NCBI RefSeq assembly: GCF_003010915.2
Contig: NZ_CP028426.1
Span: forward strand, 62,001 to 126,000
DNA: 64,000 nucleotides
Source of the DNA: Gulosibacter molinativorax
GTDB lineage: Bacteria; Actinomycetota; Actinomycetes; Actinomycetales; Microbacteriaceae
Direction of reading: 5' to 3'
The notes under the pieces were generated by a model. That model worked only from the letters and a program-made list of their open reading frames with translations. It was not told the DNA's origin and did no database searches. This document shows positions 31,645 through 45,876 of this stretch, piece by piece. Made by a program: the position numbers and the translations under genes. Position 1 is the first letter of the stretch, and each line of letters opens with the position of its first letter.

Positions 31645-32454
31645 ATGACTGAGCTGCAAGCAGAAATCATTCGAGCGCTCGGGGTGAAGCCCGAAATCTC
31701 GCCGGCAGATGAGATTCGCTCGCGGGTCGACTTCATGAAGGACTACCTGTGTAACGCTCACGCGAAGGGCTTCGTGCTCGGGGTTTCCGGCGGCCAGGAC
31801 TCGACCCTCGCCGGGCGTCTCGCGCAGCTCGCGGTCGAGGAACTCCGCGCCGAAGGCTACGAGGCCCGCTTTTTCGCGGTACGCCTCCCGTTTGGTGTGC
31901 AGCAGGACGAGGCGGATGCGCAACTCGCGCTCCAGTTCATTCAGCCCGACGAGTCCGTCACCGTCGACATCAAGCCGGCGGTCACCGGCCTCGACGCTGG
32001 GACCAACATCGAGTTCAGCGACTACAACCGCGGCAACGTTAAGGCGCGGATGCGCATGGTCGCGCAGTACGCGATCGCAGGGGAGCACGGGCTGATGGTG
32101 ATTGGCACGGATCACGCCGCCGAGGCCGTGACGGGCTTCTATACCAAGTTCGGTGATGGGGCGTGCGACCTCACGCCCCTCGCTGGGCTTAATAAGGGTC
32201 AGGGGCGACAGATTCTGCAGGAGCTGGCCGCGCCCGAGCAGCTCTACCTCAAGGTGCCGACTGCGGACCTCCTCGATGGCGTCCCCGGCCGACCCGACGA
32301 GGTCGAGCTCGGCGTCACCTACGAGGAAATCGACACCTACCTTACCGGCGACACCGTCAGCGACGAAGCCGCGTCGAAGATCGAGGGGTATTACCGCCGC
32401 ACGCAGCACAAGCGCGAGCTGCCGGTGACCCCGTGGGATACGTGGTGGCGCTAG
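31645..32454 (+). CDS. nadE: Ammonia-dependent NAD+ synthetase
   Basis: NadE adenylates nicotinic acid adenine dinucleotide and amidates it with ammonia to form NAD+, the last step of NAD biosynthesis. The 269-residue protein has the PP-loop [15 protein letters not shown] (about residues 48-62), the NaAD-binding [11 protein letters not shown] and [20 protein letters not shown], and the C-terminal [16 protein letters not shown] and RRTQHKR(E)LPVTP. There is no glutaminase domain, so free ammonia is the donor, in line with the nearby gltBD and gdhA. Length is normal. Confidence 0.96.
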   Translation: MTELQAEIIRALGVKPEISPADEIRSRVDFMKDYLCNAHAKGFVLGVSGGQDSTLAGRLAQLAVEELRAEGYEARFFAVRLPFGVQQDEADAQLALQFIQPDESVTVDIKPAVTGLDAGTNIEFSDYNRGNVKARMRMVAQYAIAGEHGLMVIGTDHAAEAVTGFYTKFGDGACDLTPLAGLNKGQGRQILQELAAPEQLYLKVPTADLLDGVPGRPDEVELGVTYEEIDTYLTGDTVSDEAASKIEGYYRRTQHKRELPVTPWDTWWR

Positions 32455-32526
32455 GCTCCACGCAATCCCAGACAGGCCCGCACCGGCCCGACGCGAGCCG
32501 AGCCGACGCGACTCGACAGACCGGGC

Positions 32527-32784
32527 CTACATCCACTTCAATGCGCTAATGGCCTCGTGCTCGCTCCCGAACGTCCCGAGCGTCACAAAACCGCGGCGAT
32601 CGGCGGTCATCCGCGAGATCGCCCACGCGTCTGAGCCAGCGCAGCCATCACGGTGCTCGAGGTACCCGACGACGGCGCCGGTGACGTTCGTGATGCGCCA
32701 GCGCGCCTCGGTGAGCTGCTTGAACTGAAACCCGTGGCGTTCGAAGTGAAGGCCTGCGATGCGGGGGAGAAGCGTGGTTGTCAT
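32527..32784 (-). CDS. Small hypothetical protein, 85 residues
   Basis: An 85-residue basic protein, MTTTLLPRIAGLHFERHGF onwards, with a mixed alpha/beta look: WRITNVTGAVVGYLE and SDAWAISRMTADRRGFVTLG suggest strands of a single-layer sheet, ending in a helix (EHEAISALKWM). GGAGGC lies 5-10 nt upstream of the ATG. No domain is recognised. It is transcribed towards nadE, from which a GC-rich inverted repeat (AGGCCCG near 32475, CGGGCCT near 32520) separates it and probably serves both as terminator. Confidence 0.6.
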   Translation of the reverse strand: MTTTLLPRIAGLHFERHGFQFKQLTEARWRITNVTGAVVGYLEHRDGCAGSDAWAISRMTADRRGFVTLGTFGSEHEAISALKWM

Positions 32785-32861
32785 GGGAGGCTCCTTCCGT
32801 GTCTGAGTGCTTGCTCGTAACAGTAAGGCCAGCCCCCGACATCGGCGTTAGCATGATGGCC

Positions 32862-33386
32862 ATGACGACTTCATTTGTTCTTGCTGGCGGTTGCTTCTGG
32901 TGCTTGGACGCCGCATACCGCAACGTTCGCGGGGTGAGCGATGTCGTGTCCGGCTACACAGGTGGCGACGTCGAGGACCCCAACTACCAGCTGGTGTGCA
33001 CTGGAACGACCGGTCACGCCGAGGCGGTCCGCGTCGACTTTGACGAGTCGGTGGTCCCGGCCGATATCATCCTCGACATGTTCTTCACGATGCACGACCC
33101 GCGCCAGCTCAACCGGCAGGGTAACGACATCGGCACGCAGTACCGCTCGACGATGTTCCCCGCCGACGAGGCGCAAAAGGAGCTCTTCGAGAAGGCGCGC
33201 GATCGCGCGGACGAGGCGTGGGGCGGCGGAATCGTGACGACCATGCAGCCCCTCGAGAAGTTCTGGGTCGCCGAGGAGGCACACCAGGACTTCTTCGCGA
33301 AAAACCCGACGCAGGGCTACTGCCTCGCGGTGGCGGTACCGAAGGTCAATAAGATCCGCGCCGGGTTCGCCGAATACGTGCTCTAG
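32862..33386 (+). CDS. msrA: Peptide methionine sulfoxide reductase A
   Basis: MsrA reduces methionine-S-sulfoxide in oxidised proteins. The 174-residue protein has the catalytic GGCFWCLDA (Cys at about residue 13), GYTGG, GHAEAVRVDFD, DPRQLNRQGNDIGTQYRS and the C-terminal recycling cysteine in GYCLAVA. Three in-frame ATGs (32853, 32856, 32862) are close together; the last gives the usual N-terminus MTTSFVLAGG. No ribosome-binding site is strong. Its stop shares CTAG with the gltD stop on the opposite strand. Confidence 0.95.
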   Translation: MTTSFVLAGGCFWCLDAAYRNVRGVSDVVSGYTGGDVEDPNYQLVCTGTTGHAEAVRVDFDESVVPADIILDMFFTMHDPRQLNRQGNDIGTQYRSTMFPADEAQKELFEKARDRADEAWGGGIVTTMQPLEKFWVAEEAHQDFFAKNPTQGYCLAVAVPKVNKIRAGFAEYVL

Positions 33387-34841
33387 CTTCGCAGGGAGAT
33401 CGCCATCTCCGAGGCACGCACGGGCGAGGGCAACATGGATGCGCCGAGCAGGTGCTTCTCGACAGCCGCTGCGGCCGCGCGTCCCTCGGCAATCGCCCAC
33501 ACGATGAGTGAGGCGCCGCGGCCGGCGTCGCCGACCGCGAATACTCCCGGCACATTCGTCGCGTAGTCATCGTCACGGGCGATGTTCCCGCGCGAGGTGA
33601 AGCCGACCTCGAGTTGCGAGGCGAGTGCATCCTGCTCGGGGCCGGTGAAGCCCATCGACAGCAGCACGAGATCCGCCGGGATGGTTCGCTCCGTGCCCGC
33701 CTTCGGCACGCGGCGGCCGTCCTCAAGGAAATCGGTGTCGGCGAACTGCAGCGCGACGACGTGACCATCCGCATCCGATACGAACTCGACGGTGGACGCC
33801 TCGAAGAGCCGCTCGCCGCCCTCCTCGTGCGAGGTTTGGACCTCGAACACGCGCGGGGTCATCGGCCACGGCTCCTTTGGGGTGCGGAACTCCGGCGGCT
33901 TCTTGCCGATCGCGATATTGGTGACGGATGCCGCACCCTGGCGGTGCGCCGTGCCGATGCAGTCTGAGCCGGTGTCGCCACCGCCGATGACGATGACGTG
34001 CTTGCCCTCGGCCGTGATCTGGTCATGCACGTCGTCGCCCGCGACCGCGTGGTTCGACTGCACGAGGAACTCCATCGCCTGGTGCACGCCGCGAAGGCTG
34101 CGGCCCGGCACATTCAACTCGCGGCCGACGGGCGCACCCGTCGCGATGATGACCGCGTCGTAGCGGCGGCGCAGGTCGGACCAGCTGATGTCGCGCCCGA
34201 TCTCAATGTTGGGGCGGAACCGCGTGCCCTCCTCACGCATCTGCTCGAGGCGACGATCCAGCACCTGCCGCTCCATCTTGAAGTCGGGGATGCCGTAGCG
34301 AAGGAGCCCGCCGATGCGGTCGTCGCGCTCGAAGACGGCGACGGTGTGGCCCGCACGGGTGAGCTGCTGCGCGGCGGCGAGGCCCGCAGGGCCCGAGCCG
34401 ACGACGGCGACGGTCTTGCCGGTGAGGCGCTGCGGCGGTTGCGGTTCGATCCATCCCTGGTCGACCGCCTCGTCGGCGATCGACTGCTCGATGCGCTTGA
34501 TCGTCACCGCGGGCTGAGAGATGCCAAGCACACAGGCCGATTCGCAGGGAGCGGGGCACAGGCGTCCCGTGAACTCCGGGAAGTTATTCGTCGCGTGCAG
34601 TCGCTCGGACGCGGTGTGCATATCGCCGCGGTACGTCAGGTCGTTCCACTCGGGGATGATATTGCCGAGCGGGCAGCCCTGGTGGCAGAAGGGGATGCCG
34701 CAGTCCATGCAGCGGCTCGCCTGGGCGTGCAGTTGCTTCGGGTCCTGCTTCTCGTAGATTTCCTTGTAGTCCATGAGGCGCAGGGGGACGGGGCGTCGTG
34801 CGGGCAGCGCGCGCTCGCGCTCGTTGAGGAAGCCTCTCGGG

Positions 34842-34849
<8 letters not shown>
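33383..34849 (-). CDS. gltD: Glutamate synthase (NADPH) small subunit
   Basis: GltD passes electrons from NADPH through FAD and iron-sulfur clusters to GltB. The 488-residue protein has N-terminal cysteine clusters (CMDCGIPFCHQGCPLGN; CPAPCESACVLG), an FAD-binding GSGPAGLAAAQQL (about residue 150), ERDDRIGGLLRYGIPDFK, and the NADP-binding VIGGGDTGSDCIGTA (about 295), plus the ATG(D) region GVFAVGDAGRGASLIVWAI. ATG 34849 overlaps the gltB end by 8 nt, ensuring coupling. Length matches the family. Confidence 0.96.
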
Positions 34850-39410
<4,561 letters not shown>

Positions 39411-39435
39411 TTTGCCCCTCGTAGTTGTCATAGGC

Positions 39436-39481
39436 CCACCGCGGTGGACTTTTAGAATAAGGGCACGGAGCCCATTTGCAA
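39436..39481 (-). promoter_or_regulatory. Candidate gltB promoter and palindromic operator
   Basis: On the minus strand TTGCAA (39481-39476) and TATTCT (39459-39454) are spaced by 16 bp, a good sigma-70-type promoter. Just downstream, between -10 and the start codon, lies the perfect 12-bp palindrome CCACCGCGGTGG (39436-39447), a likely repressor site or RNA hairpin. No GlnR or AmtR consensus was seen. Confidence 0.55.
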
Positions 39482-39770
39482 AGTCACATTCGAGTAGCAC
39501 TGTCCGCTACGTGATAATTGGGCGGGTCATGGCGGTGGGTCAGTTCTGCAGGTTCTGCGCCCTGTTCGGCGGTTTTTCATATCGCGCTCGGTACCCGTTT
39601 GGGGTGTGGATGGCGAGATATTCACAGGGCGGAGCGAGGGGCGTGCGTCGCCCGTGTGTCCGCCACACACTGGTGTCGTGTCCCGGCGGGCAGCAGTTCT
39701 CGCACGGTGCGGCTGGCCGGGGCACCCACTATTAGAAATGGCACCTCACTCTCCTTGAAGGGAGCTTCAG
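39482..39770. other. Gap between gltB promoter and ssb, no gene seen
   Basis: With the gltB leader, the gap spans 360 bp (39411-39770). It holds divergent promoters only. Short frames exist but have no ribosome-binding site, codon bias or recognisable product. A TATTAG word (39730-39735) may be the -10 of ssb. Confidence 0.5.
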
Positions 39771-40406
39771 ATGACCGACTTCATTACTGTGACCGGCACC
39801 GTCGGCACCACCCCCGAACACAAAGTCGTAGGCGAGCAGGCGCTCAGCCGAACGACGTTCCGGCTCGCGAGCAGCGAGCGGCGCCGCGCGGCCGACGAGC
39901 AACGCTGGGAAGACGCGCACACGAACTGGTATTCGATCACCGCGTTCGGCCGCCTCGCGGCGAATCTCACTGCATCGCTGGAGAAAGGCCAGCGCGTGAT
40001 GGTCAGCGGCAAGCTACGGATCCGCACGTACACCCGCGAGGACGGCTCGCAGGGCACACAAGTGGAAATCATCGCGAGTGCAATTGGTCACGACCTCTCA
40101 TTCCAGATCGCGACGGCCGCGAAGCGCCCGGGCGGGGAACGTAGCGGTGACGCCGCCGCTGAGGGTCCGTTACCCGACGGGCCGACGCCCGAAGACGCCT
40201 CGCCCGTGTATCCGGCCCCGCCGCCCAACTATTCGCCGGCGCAGGCGGCACCCTCGACCGCGGATTGGTCCTCCGGCCTCGGGGCGACGGCGACGGTCAG
40301 TCCGGCCGAAGTCGACGGCGAGGGCGACGACGACGGCGAAAGCGAGAGCGACTCCAGCATGCTCGTGGATGCGCAGACCGGGGAGGTCGTGGAGACTCCG
40401 TTCTGA
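39771..40406 (+). CDS. ssb: Single-stranded DNA-binding protein paralogue
   Basis: A 211-residue protein with an N-terminal OB fold (1-110): ITVTGTVGTTPEHKVV, FRLASSERR, WYSITAFGRLAANL, GQRVMVSGKLRIRTYTREDG. The C-terminal 100 residues are disordered, Pro-rich then Asp/Glu/Ser-rich, ending GEVVETPF. The tip keeps the terminal PF of SSB interaction peptides but not the acidic DDDIPF. This arrangement suits a second actinobacterial SSB (SsbB-like), used in recombination or stress, more than the replicative one, usually found beside rpsF. AAGGGAG gives the start. A small tandem duplication, CCGTTCTGAC, covers the last codons and the 3' region. Confidence 0.85.
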   Translation: MTDFITVTGTVGTTPEHKVVGEQALSRTTFRLASSERRRAADEQRWEDAHTNWYSITAFGRLAANLTASLEKGQRVMVSGKLRIRTYTREDGSQGTQVEIIASAIGHDLSFQIATAAKRPGGERSGDAAAEGPLPDGPTPEDASPVYPAPPPNYSPAQAAPSTADWSSGLGATATVSPAEVDGEGDDDGESESDSSMLVDAQTGEVVETPF

Positions 40407-40471
40407 CCGGCCCGTTCTGACAGGCCATTTTGACCGGCCCGCGGGTTCTCGCGTGGCATCCGCTGGCACCC

Positions 40472-40504
40472 GACCAGCGGCGGTAGGCGATGCCGCCGCT
40501 GGTC
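40472..40504. terminator. Hairpin between ssb and the lipoprotein gene
   Basis: GACCAGCGGCGG (40472-40483) pairs perfectly with CCGCCGCTGGTC (40493-40504) over 12 bp with a 9-nt loop. No T tract. It probably ends the ssb transcript; the 216-bp gap also holds repeated CCGCATCC words and a TATGCT -10-like box (40584-40589) for the next gene. Confidence 0.6.
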
Positions 40505-40622
40505 AGGAGTTACGCATCCTTCGACCCGCATCCCTTGTCCCGCATCCTTCGGAGCGCATTCAGCGGGGTGCACCCAAGCTCTTCTATGCTCGTAGCTTGT
40601 GATTCCAACAGAAGGGGTGCCG

Positions 40623-41096
40623 GTGCACTTGGTTCGAAAGCTCACCGCGGTCGCGGCGCTGGCGGTTGCGAGTCTCTCGCTCGCCGCATGCTCGACACTC
40701 GGGATCGACTCCGGGCCCGGCCCAACCGAGACGGAATCGACCGCCGCCACGGCATCGCCCGAGGCGACATTTGTTCCCGGCGGGGGAGCAGAGGAGAACA
40801 AGGCGTACTTCGACAAAACGTTGCAGGCGCTGCTCGACGCGAATCCCGACGCCGGATCCCACGAGATGGTGAACGCACTCACGGACGCGGGCTTTGATAA
40901 GGCGCAGATGGAGGTGACGTTCGACAAGACGAGCGTCGACCTCGACGCGGACTTCGTAATCGTGTCCGTCAAGATGCCCGATGACATGTGCCTGATCGGC
41001 CAGACGGGCACCAAGGGCTACGCGTCGACGGTCGGGGCACCGATGAAGAGCACCGGTAAGTGCCAGATCGGCGTGACGCAAGACATCGACTGGTAA
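40623..41096 (+). CDS. Small exported lipoprotein (DUF6993-like)
   Basis: A 157-residue lipoprotein: Lys/Arg n-region, hydrophobic core and the lipobox LAAC with Cys 23, followed by a Ser/Thr/Pro/Glu-rich linker (about 30-55) and a compact domain (about 60-157) with two cysteines (MCLIG, GKCQIG) that could form a disulfide. The last part, DDMCLIGQTG, resembles DUF6993. GTG 40623 is chosen because GAAGGGG lies 5 nt upstream; GTG 40599 has no such site. Function unknown. It precedes ettA by 100 bp. Confidence 0.75.
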   Translation: MHLVRKLTAVAALAVASLSLAACSTLGIDSGPGPTETESTAATASPEATFVPGGGAEENKAYFDKTLQALLDANPDAGSHEMVNALTDAGFDKAQMEVTFDKTSVDLDADFVIVSVKMPDDMCLIGQTGTKGYASTVGAPMKSTGKCQIGVTQDIDW

Positions 41097-41195
41097 GAAG
41101 CGCACAGCCCCCGGCTGATAGCATCTCGGCAGGCCCTTGTGAGGGCCACATTGCTTTATCCACTCGCCCGGTATTGGGCTCGACGACTGGAAGTT

Positions 41196-42878
41196 ATGGC
41201 TGAGTACATCTATCAAATGGTTCGTGCCCGAAAGAAGGTGGGCGACAAGCTCATCCTCGACGACGTGACGATGTCGTTCTACCCCGGTGCCAAGATCGGC
41301 ATGGTTGGCCCGAACGGCGCTGGTAAGTCGACCATTCTGAAGATCATGGCAGGGCTCGACACCCCGTCGAACGGTGACGCCACGCTGACCTCGGGGTATA
41401 CCGTCGGCATTCTCCTGCAGGAGCCGCCGCTCAACGAGGAAAAGACGGTCCGCGAGAACGTCGAAGAGGGCGTTGCCGAGATCAAGGGCAAGATCGACCG
41501 CTTCAACGAGATCTCGGCGGAGATGGCTGACCCGGACGCCGACTTCGACGCGCTCATGGAAGAGATGGGCGTGCTTCAGACCGCGATCGACGCGGCCGAT
41601 GCGTGGGATCTCGACTCGCAGCTCGAGCAGGCGATGGATGCGCTTCGCTGCCCTCCCGCCGACGAGCCCGTGACGAACCTCTCGGGCGGTGAGCGCCGCC
41701 GTGTCGCGCTGTGCAAGCTCCTCCTCGAGAAGCCCGACCTCCTGCTGCTCGATGAGCCCACGAACCACCTCGACGCCGAGAGCGTGTTGTGGCTCGAGCA
41801 GCACCTGCAGAAGTATGCGGGCGCCGTCATCGCCGTGACCCACGACCGGTACTTCCTTGACCACGTCGCTCAGTGGATCGCCGAGGTCGACCGCGGCCGC
41901 CTCTACCCGTACGAGGGCAACTACTCGACCTACCTCGAGACGAAGCAGGAACGTCTCGAGATCCAGGGGAAGAAAGACCAGAAGCTCGCGAAGCGCCTCA
42001 AGGAAGAACTCGACTGGGTTCGCTCGAACACCAAGGGTCGCCAGGCGAAGTCGAAGGCTCGTCTTGCGCGCTACGAAGAGATGGCGGCCGAGGCGGAGCG
42101 CACCCGGAAGCTCGACTTCGAGGAGATCCAGATCCCGCCGGGGCCGCGACTCGGAAACATCGTGCTCGAAGCCAAGGACATTAAGAAGGGCTTCGGCGAT
42201 CGCGTGCTCTTCGACAACCTCACGTTCTCGCTTCCGCGTAACGGCATCGTCGGCATCATCGGCCCGAACGGAGTCGGTAAGTCGACCCTCTTCAAGACGA
42301 TCGTCGGCATCGAGCCGCTCGATGACGGTGAGCTGAAGATCGGTGAAACCGTCGAGCTGTCGTACGTCGACCAGAGCCGTGCCGGCATCGACTCCGAGAA
42401 GAACGTGTGGGAGGTCGTCTCTGACGGTCTCGACTACATTCAGGTCGGCAAGGTCGAGATCCCGTCGCGCGCTTACGTCTCCTCGTTCGGATTCAAGGGC
42501 CCGGACCAGCAAAAGAAGGCCGGCGTGCTCTCCGGTGGTGAGCGCAACCGCCTCAACCTCGCGCTCACGCTCAAGCAGGGTGGGAACCTCCTGCTCCTCG
42601 ACGAGCCGACGAACGACCTGGACGTCGAAACCCTCTCGAGCCTCGAGAATGCGCTGCTCGAGTTCCCGGGCTGTGCCGTGGTGATTACCCACGACCGTTG
42701 GTTCCTAGACCGAGTCGCCACGCACATCCTCGCCTACGAGGGCACCGACGAGAACCCGTCGAACTGGTACTGGTACGAAGGTAACTTCGAGGGCTACGAG
42801 GCGAACAAGGTTGAGCGCCTCGGACCGGAAGCCGCGAAGCCCTCGCGAGTGACCTACCGGAAGCTCACGCGCGACTAA
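41196..42878 (+). CDS. ettA: Energy-dependent translational throttle protein (ABC-F ATPase)
   Basis: EttA binds the ribosomal E site and gates entry into elongation according to the ADP/ATP ratio. The 560-residue protein has two ABC domains: GPNGAGKS, LSGGERRRVALC and LLLDEPTNHLD in the first, and GPNGVGKST, LSGGERNRLNLAL and LLLDEPTNDLD in the second. A linker (about 240-320) and the arm insert are EttA-type, and the C-terminal motif EGNFEGYEANKVERLG is diagnostic. MAEYIYQM is the usual start. It overlaps the next gene by one base (TAATG). Confidence 0.95.
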   Translation: MAEYIYQMVRARKKVGDKLILDDVTMSFYPGAKIGMVGPNGAGKSTILKIMAGLDTPSNGDATLTSGYTVGILLQEPPLNEEKTVRENVEEGVAEIKGKIDRFNEISAEMADPDADFDALMEEMGVLQTAIDAADAWDLDSQLEQAMDALRCPPADEPVTNLSGGERRRVALCKLLLEKPDLLLLDEPTNHLDAESVLWLEQHLQKYAGAVIAVTHDRYFLDHVAQWIAEVDRGRLYPYEGNYSTYLETKQERLEIQGKKDQKLAKRLKEELDWVRSNTKGRQAKSKARLARYEEMAAEAERTRKLDFEEIQIPPGPRLGNIVLEAKDIKKGFGDRVLFDNLTFSLPRNGIVGIIGPNGVGKSTLFKTIVGIEPLDDGELKIGETVELSYVDQSRAGIDSEKNVWEVVSDGLDYIQVGKVEIPSRAYVSSFGFKGPDQQKKAGVLSGGERNRLNLALTLKQGGNLLLLDEPTNDLDVETLSSLENALLEFPGCAVVITHDRWFLDRVATHILAYEGTDENPSNWYWYEGNFEGYEANKVERLGPEAAKPSRVTYRKLTRD

Positions 42879-43405
42879 TGCAGGCGGGTCGGATCTCAGG
42901 AGACAAGGACGGCGAACGCCGGTATCACGTTGCAATGCCGGTGCGGTGGCGCGACCTTGACGCATATAACCACGTCAACAACGCCACGATGCTGACGCTG
43001 CTCGAGGAAGCGCGCACGATTGCGTTCTGGAAAGTGCATCCTGACGATCCGACCCTCGAGCGGCCGCTTGCCGTCGTGGATGCGCAGGCCACGTCCTCGA
43101 CGAACACCCTCATCTCGCGGCAAGAGGCCGAATACAAGGTGCCGATCGAATACGGGCACGAGCCGCTCGACATCCAGATGTGGATCAGCGAAATGACGCC
43201 GGCCTCGATCGAGGTCTCGTACGAGGTGTGGAACCCCGTGACCGCGCCCAAGCGCATCCTGCACACCGTGGCGCGCACCACGATCGTGTTCGTCGACACC
43301 GCGACCGGCAGGCCGCGTCGCGTCAACGCCGAGGAACGTGCCGCGTGGGAGCCATTCATCGGCGAGCCTACGCGGATGCGCGGCGACCGATCGCGCCGAG
43401 GCTAA
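42878..43405 (+). CDS. Acyl-CoA thioesterase, hotdog fold (4HBT)
   Basis: A 175-residue cytosolic thioesterase. The motif MPVRWRDLDAYNHVNNATML is the 4HBT active-site signature (Asp and HVNN), followed by LLEEARTIAFW. The frame is coupled to ettA through TAATG, an arrangement frequent in Actinobacteria. The C-terminus is basic. The acyl group hydrolysed is unknown. Confidence 0.9.
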   Translation: MQAGRISGDKDGERRYHVAMPVRWRDLDAYNHVNNATMLTLLEEARTIAFWKVHPDDPTLERPLAVVDAQATSSTNTLISRQEAEYKVPIEYGHEPLDIQMWISEMTPASIEVSYEVWNPVTAPKRILHTVARTTIVFVDTATGRPRRVNAEERAAWEPFIGEPTRMRGDRSRRG

Positions 43406-43407
43406 GG

Positions 43408-44202
43408 ATGCCGGCCACGCTCACCCTCGCAAGCGCCGAGGTTCGCCGCGATCTCGCGACGTTCCTCGGCCGCGCGGGGCGCATTGAGGATGCGGGGCTG
43501 CGGCTCCAGGAGGTATCCGGCGGGATTGCCTGCTGGGTGCCGGTTCTTCGCCCCGCGGGCATCCTGACCAACTCGCCGCTCGTGATCGGGGTTCGCGGCA
43601 TTCCGGCGCGAATCGAGAGCACGGAAGCGGAGGACCATGTCGGCGATCGCGTCGACATCGTCGTGCCGCTGCGCGGGATGCTTGACAGGCTCGCGCGCGA
43701 GCCTGAAAGCGAGGCCGAGGCCCGCCGGATGCTGCTCCCGACAGAGCGTCTGCGGGAATCGTGGACGGGAGTCACCCCACCACTTGCCGGGTGGCAGCGC
43801 ACCGCAACGCTCTCGAATGACATCCTCATCGCGGTCGCCGAGGAGGGAATCGCCGAGGTCGGCCAGCGCGCCGACGGGATCGGCCAGATCCTCGCCGAGC
43901 AGGTGCGCGCCACGACGTGGACGCGCACGCTTCCGGAGCTCGCACGGGTGAAGGATGCGCAGGCGAATCTCGCGCAGGATAATCTCGCGCAGGACAATCT
44001 CGCGCAAGATGCGGACTCGCAGGATGCGCACGCGTTGGATACATACACGCAGACTCCCGCACTGCTGCCTCCTGCGGGCGCAGCATTCGCGGCGCTCGCC
44101 CTCGGCTTCCTGAAATCAGGCCGCACCGGCCAACTTTCCGAAGCACCCGGCTGGTGGCGCCTCGCCTTTCCAGCCGGGCAAGTCCTGATTCGTCGCCGCT
44201 AA
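43408..44202 (+). CDS. Conserved actinobacterial protein of unknown function
   Basis: A 264-residue protein starting 2 nt after the thioesterase stop, with ribosome-binding site CTAAGGA. The N-terminal half has the pattern CWVPVLRPAGILTNSPLVIG and VPLRGMLDRLARE; no enzyme motif is visible. Near residue 187 three tandem LAQDN units (15-bp repeat, 43969-44010) lie in a disordered stretch, then a Pro/Ala-rich hydrophobic segment and basic end (VLIRRR). It forms an operon with ettA and the thioesterase. Confidence 0.7.
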   Translation: MPATLTLASAEVRRDLATFLGRAGRIEDAGLRLQEVSGGIACWVPVLRPAGILTNSPLVIGVRGIPARIESTEAEDHVGDRVDIVVPLRGMLDRLAREPESEAEARRMLLPTERLRESWTGVTPPLAGWQRTATLSNDILIAVAEEGIAEVGQRADGIGQILAEQVRATTWTRTLPELARVKDAQANLAQDNLAQDNLAQDADSQDAHALDTYTQTPALLPPAGAAFAALALGFLKSGRTGQLSEAPGWWRLAFPAGQVLIRRR

Positions 44203-44260
44203 ATCGTGGAAAAGGTGCGCGATTCTCACGATACGGACTACGATTCAATTCGGTGGCTGA

Positions 44261-45646
<1,386 letters not shown>

Positions 45647-45728
45647 GCCGCAGCTCCAAACCTCCCACGGCCGGGCGTCGACATCTTCGGATGCCGACGC
45701 CCGGCCGGATTGTTGCTAGGCTTGCGAA

Positions 45729-45819
45729 CTACGACAGGGGAGCGCCGGGCGGCGCTGAGAGTGCGGAGAACCGCAGACCCTCGAACCTGCCCGGTTAGGA
45801 CCGGCGAAGGAAGTCGAGT
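45729..45819 (+). promoter_or_regulatory. TPP riboswitch (THI element)
   Basis: The conserved parts are all present in order: ACAGGGGAGC, GCGCTGAGAGTGCGG, CCGCAGACCCTCGAACCTG, and CCGGTTAGGACCGGCGAAGG followed by AAGTCGAG. P1 can close between ACGAC (45731) and GTCG (45813). It controls the thiBPQ importer immediately downstream: binding thiamine pyrophosphate should lower expression. Confidence 0.95.
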
Positions 45820-45827
45820 TTCTCTCC

Positions 45828-45871
45828 CTGCATCGCCATATCGCGATGCAGGCCCTCCATGGCTATGGAGG
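45828..45871 (+). promoter_or_regulatory. Expression platform sequestering the thiB ribosome-binding site
   Basis: CTGCATCGC (45828-45836) pairs with GCGATGCAG (45843-45851). Next, CCTCCAT (45854-45860) pairs perfectly with ATGGAGG (45865-45871), which contains the GGAGG ribosome-binding site of thiB. No T tract follows, so translational rather than transcriptional control is favoured. Confidence 0.75.
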
Positions 45872-45876
45872 ACAAC

